Under the pieces are notes generated by a model, which made no database searches, was not told where the DNA came from, and saw only the letters and a list, made by a program, of their open reading frames with translations. Shown one piece after another: positions 32,701-40,531 of a stretch of 41,794 nucleotides of DNA; the stretch's first letter is position 1, and every line of letters starts with the position of its first letter. Made by a program: the position numbers and the translations under genes. The DNA is from an uncultured Bacilli bacterium. Its GTDB lineage: Bacteria > Bacillota_I > Bacilli_A > RF39 > UBA660. The DNA lies in contig CANRCR010000010.1 of assembly GCA_947629165.1 (NCBI GenBank), forward strand, positions 1-41,794, in the 5' to 3' direction.

Positions 32701-34416
32701 CTCGTTGGTAGCCGTGGTTCGGTCGGTTCTAGTTTCGTTGCTACGATGATGGGAATTACGGAAGTAAATCCACTTCCTGCCCATTATTTGTGTCGAGACT
32801 GTCATTATTCGGAATTTAATGATGAAGAAGGGAAACCTTATGGACTTCGTTACTCGAGTGGTTACGATTTACCTAGTAAAGAATGTCCGCATTGCCATAA
32901 GATGTTAGCCAAAGAAGGACAGGATATGCCTTTTGCTACGTTCTTAGGATTTAATGCCGATAAAGTTCCCGATATCGATTTGAACTTCTCAGGTGATAAT
33001 CAGGCGAGTGCGCATGCGTATACGAAAGTTCTTTTCGGAGAAGATAATGTTTATCGTGCTGGAACGATTGGTACGGTTGCCGATAAGACCGCTTTTGGTT
33101 ATGTAAAAGGTTACTGTGAAGATAAAGGAATATTAAATATGCGTACGGCCGAAGTGGAAAGAATTGCCATGGGTTGTACGGGTGTTAAACGAACGACTGG
33201 TCAACATCCTGGCGGAATTGTTGTTATTCCAGGTTACATGGATGTCTTCGATTTTACCCCTTTCCAATATCCTGCCGACGATCCTGCTAGTGAATGGCGT
33301 ACGACCCATTTCGAATATCATGCCATCGACCAAGATGTTTTAAAACTCGATATTCTCGGTCACGATGATCCGACGGTGTTACGGATGCTTCAGGATCTAT
33401 CGGGAATCGATGTAACGACTTTGCCGTTCGACGATAAAAAGATTTATTCGCTCTTATCGAGTCCTAAAGAATTAGGCGTTACCGAAGAACAGATTATGTG
33501 TCCAACCGGTACGTTAGGACTTCCTGAATTAGGTACGCGTTTTGTTATTCAAATGCTCGTAGAGACCAAACCTTCTACTTTTGCAGGATTAGTTAAAATA
33601 TCTGGATTATCGCATGGAACCGATGTATGGGCAGGAAATGCAAGTGAGTTAATTAAAAACAATGTTGTTCCTTTCGATGAAGTTATCGGATGTCGTGACG
33701 ATATCATGGTAAGTCTTATGAACTGGGGAATGGAACCTTTACGTGCCTTTAAAATCATGGAACATGTCCGTAAAGGAAAAGCTTCTAAAGATCCAGAAAC
33801 GTGGGCTGGAATGGTCGAAGATATGCGCAAAGCAAAAGTTCCGGAATGGTACATTGAATCTTGTCATAAGATAAAGTACATGTTCCCTAAAGCACATGCT
33901 TGTGCGTATGTTATGAGTGCTTTACGTATTGCCTGGTTTAAACTCTATCAACCGATTAATTACTATGCCGCTTTCTTTTCGATTCGTGTCACGGATTTTG
34001 ATATCGAAACTATGATTAAAGGATACGATGCGATTCGTGAAAAATTATTGTTACTTCAAACTAAGGGATTCGAAGCAAGTAATAAAGAAACCGCTATTAT
34101 CGAAACTTTAAAAGTAGCGCTCGAAGCAACTGCCCGTGGAATTCATTTTGGAATGCTCGATTTGAATAAGAGTGGAGCTAGTAACTTTGTCATTGATACA
34201 GAACATGAAAATACTTTAATTCCATCGTTTAGTACTATCGATGGATTAGGAGGAACGGTTGCGCAAACGATTGTCGAAGAGCGTGAAAAACGTCCTTTCT
34301 TAAGTATTGAAGATTTCCAAAAGCGTGGAAAAGTTTCGCAAACTTTAGTAGATAAAATGCGACTTATGGGTATTTTGGACGAATTACCTGAATCTAGTCA
34401 AATGACTTTATTCTAA
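29791..34416 (+). CDS. polC: DNA polymerase III PolC-type alpha subunit
   Basis: Main replicative polymerase of low-GC Gram-positives. Order of domains: N-terminal domain, OB fold (about 210-310), PHP domain with intact HAH at 334-336 and TDHNGCQAF, a DEDD 3'-5' exonuclease inserted in the PHP domain (FDFETTG, Asp429/Glu431), the polymerase core with zinc finger Cys1001, Cys1004, Cys1032, Cys1035, and VPDIDLNFSGD with Asp1061 and Asp1063. The C-terminus SSQMTLF is the clamp-binding-like end. 1541 residues against 1437 in B. subtilis. GAGGAGG precedes ATG 29791. Confidence 0.98.
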   Translation: MDEKIKILLEQIKWTDEDLLKHFQTAVLKNVIVHQKDESWSFVIEFDENLDCDFYLQLEQKMNEGFASIKKTRLEIVPRKEDTSKIPSYFEATLEKVTPLLSVAMNFKDSLVENDGQYQIEVRNQAEYHQVNSILEAINYWYRCYGFSHPFTVVLNEEKRAKTVEEIEADTKEIPVEKIVEKKKEVEAKTQKSGGKVYRKGSKEENPDCILGRTIKDTPVSIQGLIGEDNDVTVEGYVFGVDYFESSKSDFKIITLKITDYSDSIYCKVFVRDQEEYLRLSKALKTGSWLLIRGYTKNDSFAKELVLNARDIMKVNKEQESVTDTASEKRVELHAHTKMSQMDGVMDEVAYVNQAIRFGHRACAVTDHNGCQAFPHVFNTVTAYNKGKEEKDKFKAIYGCELTMVDDSVDIVLRGTDDKFFETTFVVFDFETTGFNAGGGDSIIEAGAVKILNGEIVDRFDELINPGRKLPPKITEVTNITDEMLEGKPSEEEVIKRFVEWVGDLPMVAHNAKFDVSFLEMAYKKYNLGTFKNCVIDTLKLSQTLDNTFARHSLSALVKRYDVPWDEDAHHRADYDAEGTALVFHKMLKKMNANNFETILDLNRLVSKEEIYKYGVTHHINLLVKNKTGLKNLFRIISLANTKYLYKFPRIPRSELEQLREGILIGSGCYESEVFKEARSKADEELVNIINFYDYVEVQPPDCYTHLLQMHDFDSSQEILDHIKKIVRTTREAGKWMVATGDVHQLLKEDKIYREIIVNQKVPGGGRHPLARNEITEIPSQHFRTTNEMLSDFAFLGEDLAHEIVVTNPNKIADLVDIIEVIIDTGGIPFSPKIDKSVETVTELVFGKATSWYGDPLPYNILERISKELYGDGIYEATRYFVEKEGKYSDESLTKETFSRLQQTLLKGFDEVKAVINQYLSQTVEGFSSMDDKEQEKLRKKKLGGVIGGGFDVIYLIAQKLVKHSNDEGYLVGSRGSVGSSFVATMMGITEVNPLPAHYLCRDCHYSEFNDEEGKPYGLRYSSGYDLPSKECPHCHKMLAKEGQDMPFATFLGFNADKVPDIDLNFSGDNQASAHAYTKVLFGEDNVYRAGTIGTVADKTAFGYVKGYCEDKGILNMRTAEVERIAMGCTGVKRTTGQHPGGIVVIPGYMDVFDFTPFQYPADDPASEWRTTHFEYHAIDQDVLKLDILGHDDPTVLRMLQDLSGIDVTTLPFDDKKIYSLLSSPKELGVTEEQIMCPTGTLGLPELGTRFVIQMLVETKPSTFAGLVKISGLSHGTDVWAGNASELIKNNVVPFDEVIGCRDDIMVSLMNWGMEPLRAFKIMEHVRKGKASKDPETWAGMVEDMRKAKVPEWYIESCHKIKYMFPKAHACAYVMSALRIAWFKLYQPINYYAAFFSIRVTDFDIETMIKGYDAIREKLLLLQTKGFEASNKETAIIETLKVALEATARGIHFGMLDLNKSGASNFVIDTEHENTLIPSFSTIDGLGGTVAQTIVEEREKRPFLSIEDFQKRGKVSQTLVDKMRLMGILDELPESSQMTLF

Positions 34417-34429
34417 ACGAGGTGATTAT

Positions 34430-35167
34430 ATGCAACCGATCGGATTTCTCGATTCGGGATTAGGTGGAATTTCTGTTTTAAAAGAAGTTCATGCCTTGCT
34501 TCCGCAAGAAGATTATTATTACTATGGGGATTCACTTCATCATCCCTACGGAGAAAAAAGTGAAACAGAGTTGTATAATATTGTAAATGATGCTGTAAAA
34601 CACTTGTTAAGTAAGAATTGTAAACTAATTGTCGTTGCCTGTAATACTGCAACGACGATGGTTTTACCTAAAATACGTTTAGCTTATCCTCAAATTGCTT
34701 TTGTGGGAACTGAACCGGCGATTAAAGTAGCCCATGATTATTATCCTCATAAAAAGGTTTTAGTTTTGGCAACGCAAGGAACCATCGAAAGTGAACGACT
34801 TCATAATCTTCAAGCAACTTATCCCGTGGATGCCACTTTTCTTGCTTGCCCTCGATTAGCTCCGCTTATTGAAAAAGGAGATCAAGTAGAAATACAAGAC
34901 TATCTTACCCAAGAATTAACTCCTTATCGCGGAAAAGTAGAAGTCGTCGTTTTGGGATGTACTCATTATGTGTTTGTCAAAGATCTCATTCAAAAAGTAC
35001 TTGGACCCATTACCTTTGTGGATGGAAATCAAGGAATTGCTCAACGTGTAAAATATTTGCTTGAAAAAGAAGCCTTACTTACTTCTCAAAAAACGGGAAG
35101 TGTTACGATTGTCAATAATTTAAATACTGAAATGGAAAGACGAAGTTTGGAACTATTCCAAAACTAA
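34430..35167 (+). CDS. murI: Glutamate racemase
   Basis: Makes D-Glu for peptidoglycan. Catalytic cysteines are Cys71 (VACNTAT) and Cys177 (LGCTHY); the phosphate/substrate loop is GFLDSGLGGISVL and YYGDSLHHPYGEKS is kept. 245 residues, a little shorter than the usual 260-270. It starts 13 bases after polC with GAGGTGAT as RBS, so it may be cotranscribed with polC. Confidence 0.95.
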   Translation: MQPIGFLDSGLGGISVLKEVHALLPQEDYYYYGDSLHHPYGEKSETELYNIVNDAVKHLLSKNCKLIVVACNTATTMVLPKIRLAYPQIAFVGTEPAIKVAHDYYPHKKVLVLATQGTIESERLHNLQATYPVDATFLACPRLAPLIEKGDQVEIQDYLTQELTPYRGKVEVVVLGCTHYVFVKDLIQKVLGPITFVDGNQGIAQRVKYLLEKEALLTSQKTGSVTIVNNLNTEMERRSLELFQN

Positions 35168-35201
35168 TCTTTCTTTTTTTTATCTTTTTTACGGGTATTA
35201 T

Positions 35202-35231
35202 TTGTCTTTCTCAAAGAAGACGTGCTATAAT
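35202..35231 (+). promoter_or_regulatory. Promoter of the hydrolase-murF-ddl unit
   Basis: TTGTCT (35202-35207), an 18-base spacer, and a perfect TATAAT (35226-35231) preceded by TGC, an extended -10. Confidence 0.65.
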
Positions 35232-35247
35232 TAAATTGGTGAATCCT

Positions 35248-35967
35248 ATGACAATTGAGATTGGAAATATTCGAACAAATTACATACAATATGGTGAAGG
35301 AAAAGACATCGTATTACTTCATGGATGGGGACAAAATATTGAGATGATGCAACCTTTAGGCGATCGATTAACCTATTTTCGTATTACCATTTTAGATTTA
35401 CCTGGATTTGGTCATTCGAGTGAACCGGATTCTGTTTGGACAATCGAAGATTATGCTTCTTTTCTTCATCAGTTTTTATCCGAATTAAAAATAAAAAAAC
35501 CAATTGTTATCGGTCATTCTTTTGGAGGACGGGTTGCTATCTGTTATGCGGCATCCTATCCCGTTTCGAAAGTTGTTCTTTTTGGAGCACCTTGTATCAG
35601 AGAAAATCAAACATTAACGACAAAGCAAAAATTTTTAAAAACCGTTAAAAAACTTCCTGGAATGACCGGATTAAGTAATTTTGCTAAAAAACATATCGGA
35701 TCTACAGACTATCGGCAAGCAACTCCAAGAATGCGCGATATATTAGTTCAAGTTGTAAATCAGGATTTAAGTGATAAAGCTCAAAAAATTTCGGTACCTA
35801 CGTTACTAATTTGGGGAAATCAAGATGAGGCGGCGCCTTTAGAAGATGCCCAAAAGTTAGAGAAACTATTACCCGATGGAGGACTTGTCGTTTTGGAAGG
35901 ATGTACCCATTATGCTTATTTAGAGGCGTTAAACCGTGTCGTTTCTATTTTAGAACAATTTTTATAG
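35248..35967 (+). CDS. Alpha/beta-hydrolase-fold protein
   Basis: 239 residues. Oxyanion segment LLHGWGQN near residue 28, nucleophile elbow GHSFGG with Ser91, acid Asp193 (GNQDEAAP) and His221 (GCTHYAYLE) form a complete triad, so it is likely an active hydrolase of the MhpC/YbbA type. The substrate is not evident. ATG 35248 is preceded by GGTGAA; upstream TTG/GTG codons at 35236-35239 fall on the RBS. It is followed after 10 bases by murF and may be part of a wall-synthesis operon, but a wall role is only inferred from context. Confidence 0.88.
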   Translation: MTIEIGNIRTNYIQYGEGKDIVLLHGWGQNIEMMQPLGDRLTYFRITILDLPGFGHSSEPDSVWTIEDYASFLHQFLSELKIKKPIVIGHSFGGRVAICYAASYPVSKVVLFGAPCIRENQTLTTKQKFLKTVKKLPGMTGLSNFAKKHIGSTDYRQATPRMRDILVQVVNQDLSDKAQKISVPTLLIWGNQDEAAPLEDAQKLEKLLPDGGLVVLEGCTHYAYLEALNRVVSILEQFL

Positions 35968-35977
35968 GAGGTAGTTT

Positions 35978-37591
35978 ATGTTTTATTTATACCTTGCCAT
36001 ATTTTTAATTATTTTAATCTATTACTTTACGAAAACGAGAAGAGCACTTCATATGTTACAACAGAATTTATACAACGAGAATTTACGTTATTTGAAGTGG
36101 CTATTCAAAAATTTAAAAACTGCTTTTTGGCATCTCGACTTATTAGGAATTCTTTTAATTATTCCACTTTTCTATTTAAAAAGTGACATTTTATGTAATA
36201 TTTTATTAATTCTTATTGCGGCATTTTATATCGTTTGTGAATATCGTACTATTATGCACGGAAAAAATGATCAGAATAAGAAACCTTTGGTAACGACGGC
36301 TCGAATTAAACGGTTGTGGGTTACTTTGTTAATCTTTTATATGATTCCACTCGTTTTAACTTATGTTTTATTAGAACGTGCGGCTTTATTTTTACTTGTT
36401 ACTTCGATTTTAGTTGTGTTTAGTTATGTACTTGTTTATTTTGCTAATATTATTAACTATCCGATTGAACGACTCGTAACACTTCATTTTGCCCATAAAG
36501 CAAAACGTAAATTAAATCAAATGAATCATTTGAAAGTAATTGGTATTACTGGTAGTTATGGTAAGACGAGTAGTAAAAATATTTTAAATGATATTTTAAG
36601 TGTTAAATATATTAGTCGTCCGTCTCCTAAAAACTTTAATACTTATAATGGACTTATGATTACGGTTAATAATTATCTCGATAAGTTCGATGAAGTTTTT
36701 ATTGCTGAAATGGGCGCCTATACGCGTGGCGATATTAAAATATTGTGTGATTTAGTGCATCCTAAATATGGTATTTTAACGACGATTGGAACTGCTCATC
36801 TATCTTCTTTTGGAAGTGAAGAGAACATTCAAAAAACAAAATTTGAATTAATTGAATCCTTACCGGAAGATGGCGTTGCTGTCCTTAACCGGGATGATCC
36901 GAAACAAGTTGATTATCCTCTTCAGAATAAAGTTCGTAAGATATGGATTGGTATCGAAAATGATGAAGCGGATCTCTGTGCTAAAAATATTCGTTGTACC
37001 AATAAAGGAACTTCATTTGATCTCTATGTAAAAAGTCGAAAAGAAACCTATCCTTTTGAGACCAAGTTATTAGGTTCTCACAGTGTATATAATATTTTGG
37101 CAGGAATTGCCCTTGGACTTGAGTTTGGAATTCGAATTCAAGAATTACAAAATGCTGTTCGGAAGGTAAAGACCGTAGAACATCGTCTCGAACTTAAAAA
37201 ATTAGGTCCGATGTATCAAATTGATGATGCTTATAATTCGAATCCGGTCGGTGCTAAAATGGCTTGTGAAGTGTTAGGCATGATGGATGGAACGAAAGTA
37301 GTTGTTACCCCTGGAATGACTGAACTAGGTAAAAAAGAAGCCGAGTACAATCGTACTTTTGGAAAACAAATTGCCGAAGTAGCCGATTATGTTATTTTAG
37401 TCGGTAAGAAGCATACTGAACCGATTTATGAAGGTTTAATTGAAAGTGGTTTTAAGAAAGAATATATTTACCGATTAAATGATGTTCGAGAAGCTTATCC
37501 GCTCGTAAATCAATTGAAAGAAAAAGGACAAGATATTTATGCTTTATTTGAAAATGATTTACCGGATAGTTTACTTACAAATGAGGAGTGA
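35978..37591 (+). CDS. murF: MurF-type Mur ligase with an N-terminal membrane domain
   Basis: Adds D-Ala-D-Ala to the UDP-MurNAc-tripeptide. The Mur ligase part starts near 185: P-loop GITGSYGKTS (189-198), FNTYNGLMITVN, EMGAYTRGDIKIL and TIGTAHLSSFGSEENI are MurF-like, followed by HRLELK and a DDAYNSNP motif and the C-terminal Rossmann domain. Before it lie about 180 residues with several hydrophobic helices (about 2-17, 51-88, 109-155), an extension not found in Bacillus MurF (about 457 residues). This would tether the enzyme to the membrane. The next gene, ddl, supplies its substrate. AGGAGG lies before the ATG. Confidence 0.9.
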   Translation: MFYLYLAIFLIILIYYFTKTRRALHMLQQNLYNENLRYLKWLFKNLKTAFWHLDLLGILLIIPLFYLKSDILCNILLILIAAFYIVCEYRTIMHGKNDQNKKPLVTTARIKRLWVTLLIFYMIPLVLTYVLLERAALFLLVTSILVVFSYVLVYFANIINYPIERLVTLHFAHKAKRKLNQMNHLKVIGITGSYGKTSSKNILNDILSVKYISRPSPKNFNTYNGLMITVNNYLDKFDEVFIAEMGAYTRGDIKILCDLVHPKYGILTTIGTAHLSSFGSEENIQKTKFELIESLPEDGVAVLNRDDPKQVDYPLQNKVRKIWIGIENDEADLCAKNIRCTNKGTSFDLYVKSRKETYPFETKLLGSHSVYNILAGIALGLEFGIRIQELQNAVRKVKTVEHRLELKKLGPMYQIDDAYNSNPVGAKMACEVLGMMDGTKVVVTPGMTELGKKEAEYNRTFGKQIAEVADYVILVGKKHTEPIYEGLIESGFKKEYIYRLNDVREAYPLVNQLKEKGQDIYALFENDLPDSLLTNEE

Positions 37592-37597
37592 TGATTT

Positions 37598-38812
37598 ATG
37601 AAAATTAAAGTAGGTGTAATTTTTGGTGGAGAAAGTGTGGAACACGAAGTAAGTATTATTTCAGCCATTCAAGCAATGAATAAAATGGATTCTGAAAAAT
37701 ACGATATTGTTCCCATTTATATTACAAAAGATCGGGAATGGTATACTGGAGAGGTTCTTAAAGATATCGAGACTTTCCGCGATATGGATTTGGTAAAACG
37801 ATATGCAAAAAATGTCGTACTTTATCATCGAAATGGAAATTTTGTACTTCAATCGAAAGGATTCTTTAAACGGTTAGTTAACGATATTGATATTGCTTTC
37901 CCAATTGTACATGGAACCAATGTAGAGGATGGCGTACTTCAAGGTTACTTACAATCGATTGGAATTCCTTTTGTGGGAAGTGATATCTATGCTTCCGTTG
38001 TCGGTCAAGATAAAGTGTACATGAAACGTATTTTTGATGGAGAAAAGTTACCTTTAACACCTTATGTATGGTTCTATGATAGCGAGTATTTAGAAGATGA
38101 AAATCACATTATTGAAATGGTTGAGAAAAATTTAAAATATCCGGTTATTGTAAAACCCGCTACTTTAGGTAGTAGTATTGGAATTCATCCTGCACACGAT
38201 GAAAAAGAATTAAAAGAAGCGCTCGATGATGCTATTCAATACGACCATAAATTATTAGTCGAAGAAATGGTACAACATTTAACCGAAGTTAATATCAGTG
38301 TTCTTGGTAATTACGAAAATGCTTCTACTTCTGAAATTGAAGAAGTAATTCCGGATAAAGATTTCTTAACTTACGAAGATAAATATCTATCTAGTAATGG
38401 TAAAAAAGGATCGAAATTTAAATGTTCTAAAGGAATGGTTTCTACGAATCGTTTAATTCCTGCTTCTATTAGTGATAAGTTAAAAGAAGAGGTACGTAAA
38501 GTAGCCCTTCAAGCGCATCGTGCTCTTGGTAGTAGTGGCGTTTCTAGAATCGATTTCTTAGTCGATAACAAAGCTAAAAAAGTCTATATTAACGAAGTTA
38601 ACAGTATTCCGGGTTCACTTGCATTTTACTTATGGGATCCGATTGGTAAAGATTATACGGAATTGTTAGACGACATGCTAAGTATTGCTGTTAAAGATTA
38701 TAAGAAACGGATGAGTAAAACGCATTCATTTGATAGTAATATCTTAAGTGGTTATAGTGCCGGAAGCAAAGGACTTAAAAGTCTCAAGGGAGTAAAAGGT
38801 AAATTACATTAA
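37598..38812 (+). CDS. ddl: D-alanine--D-alanine ligase
   Basis: ATP-grasp ligase making D-Ala-D-Ala. Motifs: VGVIFGGESVEHEVSIISA, the QSIGIPFVGSDIYAS segment, PVIVKPATLGSSIGI, LVEEMV, SGVSRIDFLVD and YINEVNSIPGSLAFYLW. 404 residues; the family usually ends near 350-370. The extra C-terminal tail (YKKRMSKTHSFDSNILS, then a Gly/Ser/Lys-rich GSKGLKSLKGVKGKLH) is basic and probably disordered. It starts 6 bases after murF with GAGGAGTGAT as RBS, so the two are coupled. Confidence 0.95.
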   Translation: MKIKVGVIFGGESVEHEVSIISAIQAMNKMDSEKYDIVPIYITKDREWYTGEVLKDIETFRDMDLVKRYAKNVVLYHRNGNFVLQSKGFFKRLVNDIDIAFPIVHGTNVEDGVLQGYLQSIGIPFVGSDIYASVVGQDKVYMKRIFDGEKLPLTPYVWFYDSEYLEDENHIIEMVEKNLKYPVIVKPATLGSSIGIHPAHDEKELKEALDDAIQYDHKLLVEEMVQHLTEVNISVLGNYENASTSEIEEVIPDKDFLTYEDKYLSSNGKKGSKFKCSKGMVSTNRLIPASISDKLKEEVRKVALQAHRALGSSGVSRIDFLVDNKAKKVYINEVNSIPGSLAFYLWDPIGKDYTELLDDMLSIAVKDYKKRMSKTHSFDSNILSGYSAGSKGLKSLKGVKGKLH

Positions 38813-38828
38813 TTATTTATTCCAAAAA

Positions 38829-38856
38829 AAAAGAAATCAAATGAAGATTTCTTTTT
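38829..38856. terminator. Bidirectional terminator between ddl and the HExxH gene
   Basis: AAAAGAAATC and GATTTCTTTTT flank AAATGAA; T runs occur on both strands. It lies at the convergent end of ddl and the minus-strand gene. Confidence 0.8.
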
Positions 38857-39772
38857 ATTTGAAAGTACAATTTTCATTAAAACGATTTCCTAGTTTCATC
38901 AATTCTAGAACCGTTTCTTTTAATCTTTTATGACGTAGGTAAGCCCATCCTTTTTTGGCTTGCTCTTTTTCGGCTAAATCAGTTAATTTTGTTAATAGTT
39001 CAATTAAAGTGGTATAACCTTGTTCATTTCCATAGATTTGATTGAACCAGGTTGGGATTTCTTCAATTTCGCCATTAATTCGAAGATTTTCTAAAGTGGA
39101 TAAAAAAGTTTTGTTCTCGAGTAATATTCGGGTTGCAAAGGTATGTAGTTGATAAGCATCCGAAGTATATTTACCATCGATGGAATTTTTTATGGCATAT
39201 AGTGTATTTTGTAAATTTCGATCCGTAATTTCTTCGAGTGAGAAAGAAGCCATAATTCGAATAATTTCTTCGGTTTGTCGCGTGTTAATTATTTCTTCTA
39301 AAATATAACTATCTTCTTTTTTTAAAGGTTTTAAGTCTTCTTTTTGATATACTACTTTCGTAAGTCCGGTTCTTAACCAAAGATACGTATCATCAAAAGT
39401 TATTTCGTTACGATAGGCATTGATGGCATGATTCATTTCGTGAACTAGATTATCGATTAATTGCATTAAAGGGATATGATCATATCGATTTAAATAAATA
39501 TGTTTTGTCGTTTCATAACCATGCTCGGTAAGTCTAGGAAAACTCGCATAGAACGCTTGGGTAATCGGATCTTCTTTTCCGGTAATAAAAATAGGAATAT
39601 TACGAAAGCATTCAATAATAAAATTTTCTTTTTGATAACCGTATTTTAAAACAAAAGCAGGTACAATTAAATAGAGTAGGTGCTTTATATTATCCGGATA
39701 AGTATACTTTGCACTGATTTCATCAATAAAAGGTTCATATTTATCTAGTAAAAGGGAAAGATTTTCGTTCAT
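38855..39772 (-). CDS. Putative zinc metallopeptidase-like protein (HExxH), unknown family
   Basis: 305 residues with HEMNH at 111-115 in a LIDNLVHEMNHAINAY helix, the classical HExxH zinc motif; Glu159/160 in LEEIINTRQTEEI is a plausible third ligand of gluzincin type. I do not recognise the family. There is no signal peptide and no membrane helix, so it may act in the cytoplasm. TAATAAGGAGG on the minus strand before ATG 39772 fixes the start. It is a single-gene unit, convergent with ddl and divergent from the tRNA genes. Confidence 0.8.
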   Translation of the reverse strand: MNENLSLLLDKYEPFIDEISAKYTYPDNIKHLLYLIVPAFVLKYGYQKENFIIECFRNIPIFITGKEDPITQAFYASFPRLTEHGYETTKHIYLNRYDHIPLMQLIDNLVHEMNHAINAYRNEITFDDTYLWLRTGLTKVVYQKEDLKPLKKEDSYILEEIINTRQTEEIIRIMASFSLEEITDRNLQNTLYAIKNSIDGKYTSDAYQLHTFATRILLENKTFLSTLENLRINGEIEEIPTWFNQIYGNEQGYTTLIELLTKLTDLAEKEQAKKGWAYLRHKRLKETVLELMKLGNRFNENCTFK

Positions 39773-39790
39773 AAGGACCTCCTTATTATT

Positions 39791-39819
39791 AGTTTAATCA
39801 AAAATAACTTCTTCTACAA
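39791..39819 (-). promoter_or_regulatory. Possible promoter of the HExxH gene
   Basis: On the minus strand TTGTAG (39819-39814), 17 bases, then TAAACT (39796-39791), 18 bases before the start codon. Boxes are imperfect. Confidence 0.45.
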
Positions 39820-39846
39820 GTTAAATTCTGTTTTTTCTATAAGGTA

Positions 39847-39877
39847 TTGACAAGGAGTAGACTTTTTGTGTTATAAT
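39847..39877 (+). promoter_or_regulatory. Promoter of the tRNA genes
   Basis: TTGACA (39847-39852) and a perfect TATAAT (39872-39877) with TG one base upstream (TGTTATAAT). The spacer of 19 is long, which the extended -10 can offset. Confidence 0.7.
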
Positions 39878-39903
39878 TAACCATGTAACCAAAGGGTTAT
39901 ATC

Positions 39904-39979
39904 GGGCTGTTAGCTCAGTTGGTAGAGCAACTGACTCTTAATCAGTGGGTCTAGGGTTCGAATCCCTAACAGCCCACCA
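39904..39979 (+). tRNA. tRNA-Lys (anticodon CTT)
   Basis: 76 bases including encoded CCA. Acceptor GGGCTGT/ACAGCCC is perfect; D-arm TAGCTCAGTTGGTAGAGCA; anticodon stem ACTGA/TCAGT with loop CTCTTAA gives CTT, reading AAG. The T-arm has GGTTCGAATCC. Confidence 0.97.
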
Positions 39980-40016
39980 TGAGAAAACAAGGATAGTAAA
40001 TATCCTTTTTCTAATT

Positions 40017-40101
40017 GCGAGGATGGCGGAATGGTAGACGCGCTACTTTGAGGTGGTAGTGGCTTATGGCCGTGGGAGTTCAAGTCTCCTTTCTCGCACC
40101 A
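40017..40101 (+). tRNA. tRNA-Leu (anticodon GAG)
   Basis: 85 bases including CCA, with the long variable arm of class II tRNAs. Acceptor GCGAGGA/TTCTCGC has one G-U. The anticodon stem CTACT/GGTAG with loop TTGAGGT gives GAG, reading CUC and CUU. T-loop GTTCAAGTC. Confidence 0.93.
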
Positions 40102-40111
40102 TAGAGATTGA

Positions 40112-40131
40112 AAATCGCCCCTTTGCGATTT
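40112..40131 (+). repeat. Hairpin between tRNA-Leu and its terminator
   Basis: AAATCGC (40112-40118) and GCGATTT (40125-40131) are perfectly complementary around CCCTTT. No T run follows, so it may be a processing or protective structure of the tRNA transcript. Confidence 0.45.
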
Positions 40132-40144
40132 AAAAATATAGGTT

Positions 40145-40172
40145 CATAACATTTGATGTTATGGGCTTTTTT
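40145..40172 (+). terminator. Terminator of the tRNA transcript
   Basis: CATAACAT (40145-40152) and ATGTTATG (40156-40163) with loop TTG, followed by GGCTTTTTT. A second small palindrome TTGCCTAGAGGCAA lies just downstream at 40175-40188. Confidence 0.75.
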
Positions 40173-40188
40173 CATTGCCTAGAGGCAA

Positions 40189-40531
40189 ATTATTACGAAA
40201 ACGACCATAGAATAATTAACTTTTTCCTATGAAATTAAAAACAAACTAAAAATAAAAGTTAGTAAAGCAATTTTAAATATTCAATTTTTATAATGATTAA
40301 AAAACGGGTTGTCAAACAAATGTTCTTATTGTATAATTTTCTTATCAGAGAGGTTAAAACGCAAGAGAGTAATATTATTTTATGTAAAACTGTAGGTTAC
40401 CGAGTAAACTCTAAAAAGCAACAAAATTTAGAAAACGTGCTAATTGCTTATATTTGACATAAAATATAAAAAGTAAACTAATATTAGGTTAAAAACAAAA
40501 AATTATAGATATATTTTGCAAGAGGAGGAAA
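40189..40531 (+). promoter_or_regulatory. Intergenic region before the KilA-N gene with promoter
   Basis: 343 bases of AT-rich DNA. TTGTCA (40309-40314), 17 bases, TATAAT (40332-40337) is a good promoter. A second TTGACA lies at 40454-40459 with TAATAT 19 bases later. Transcription from the first would leave a leader of about 190 bases. A 45-codon frame at 40320-40457 has no RBS. Nothing else recognisable is seen. Confidence 0.6.

Noticed and set aside
35168-35215. T-rich stretch after murI as terminator
   Set aside because: Several T runs but no inverted repeat before them.
40175-40188. Palindrome TTGCCTAGAGGCAA as an attachment site
   Set aside because: Short and single; no second copy and no match to the tRNA-Leu 3' end.
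40320-40457. Forward 45-codon frame before the KilA-N gene
   Set aside because: Starts upstream of the best -10 box, has no ribosome-binding site and no recognisable product.
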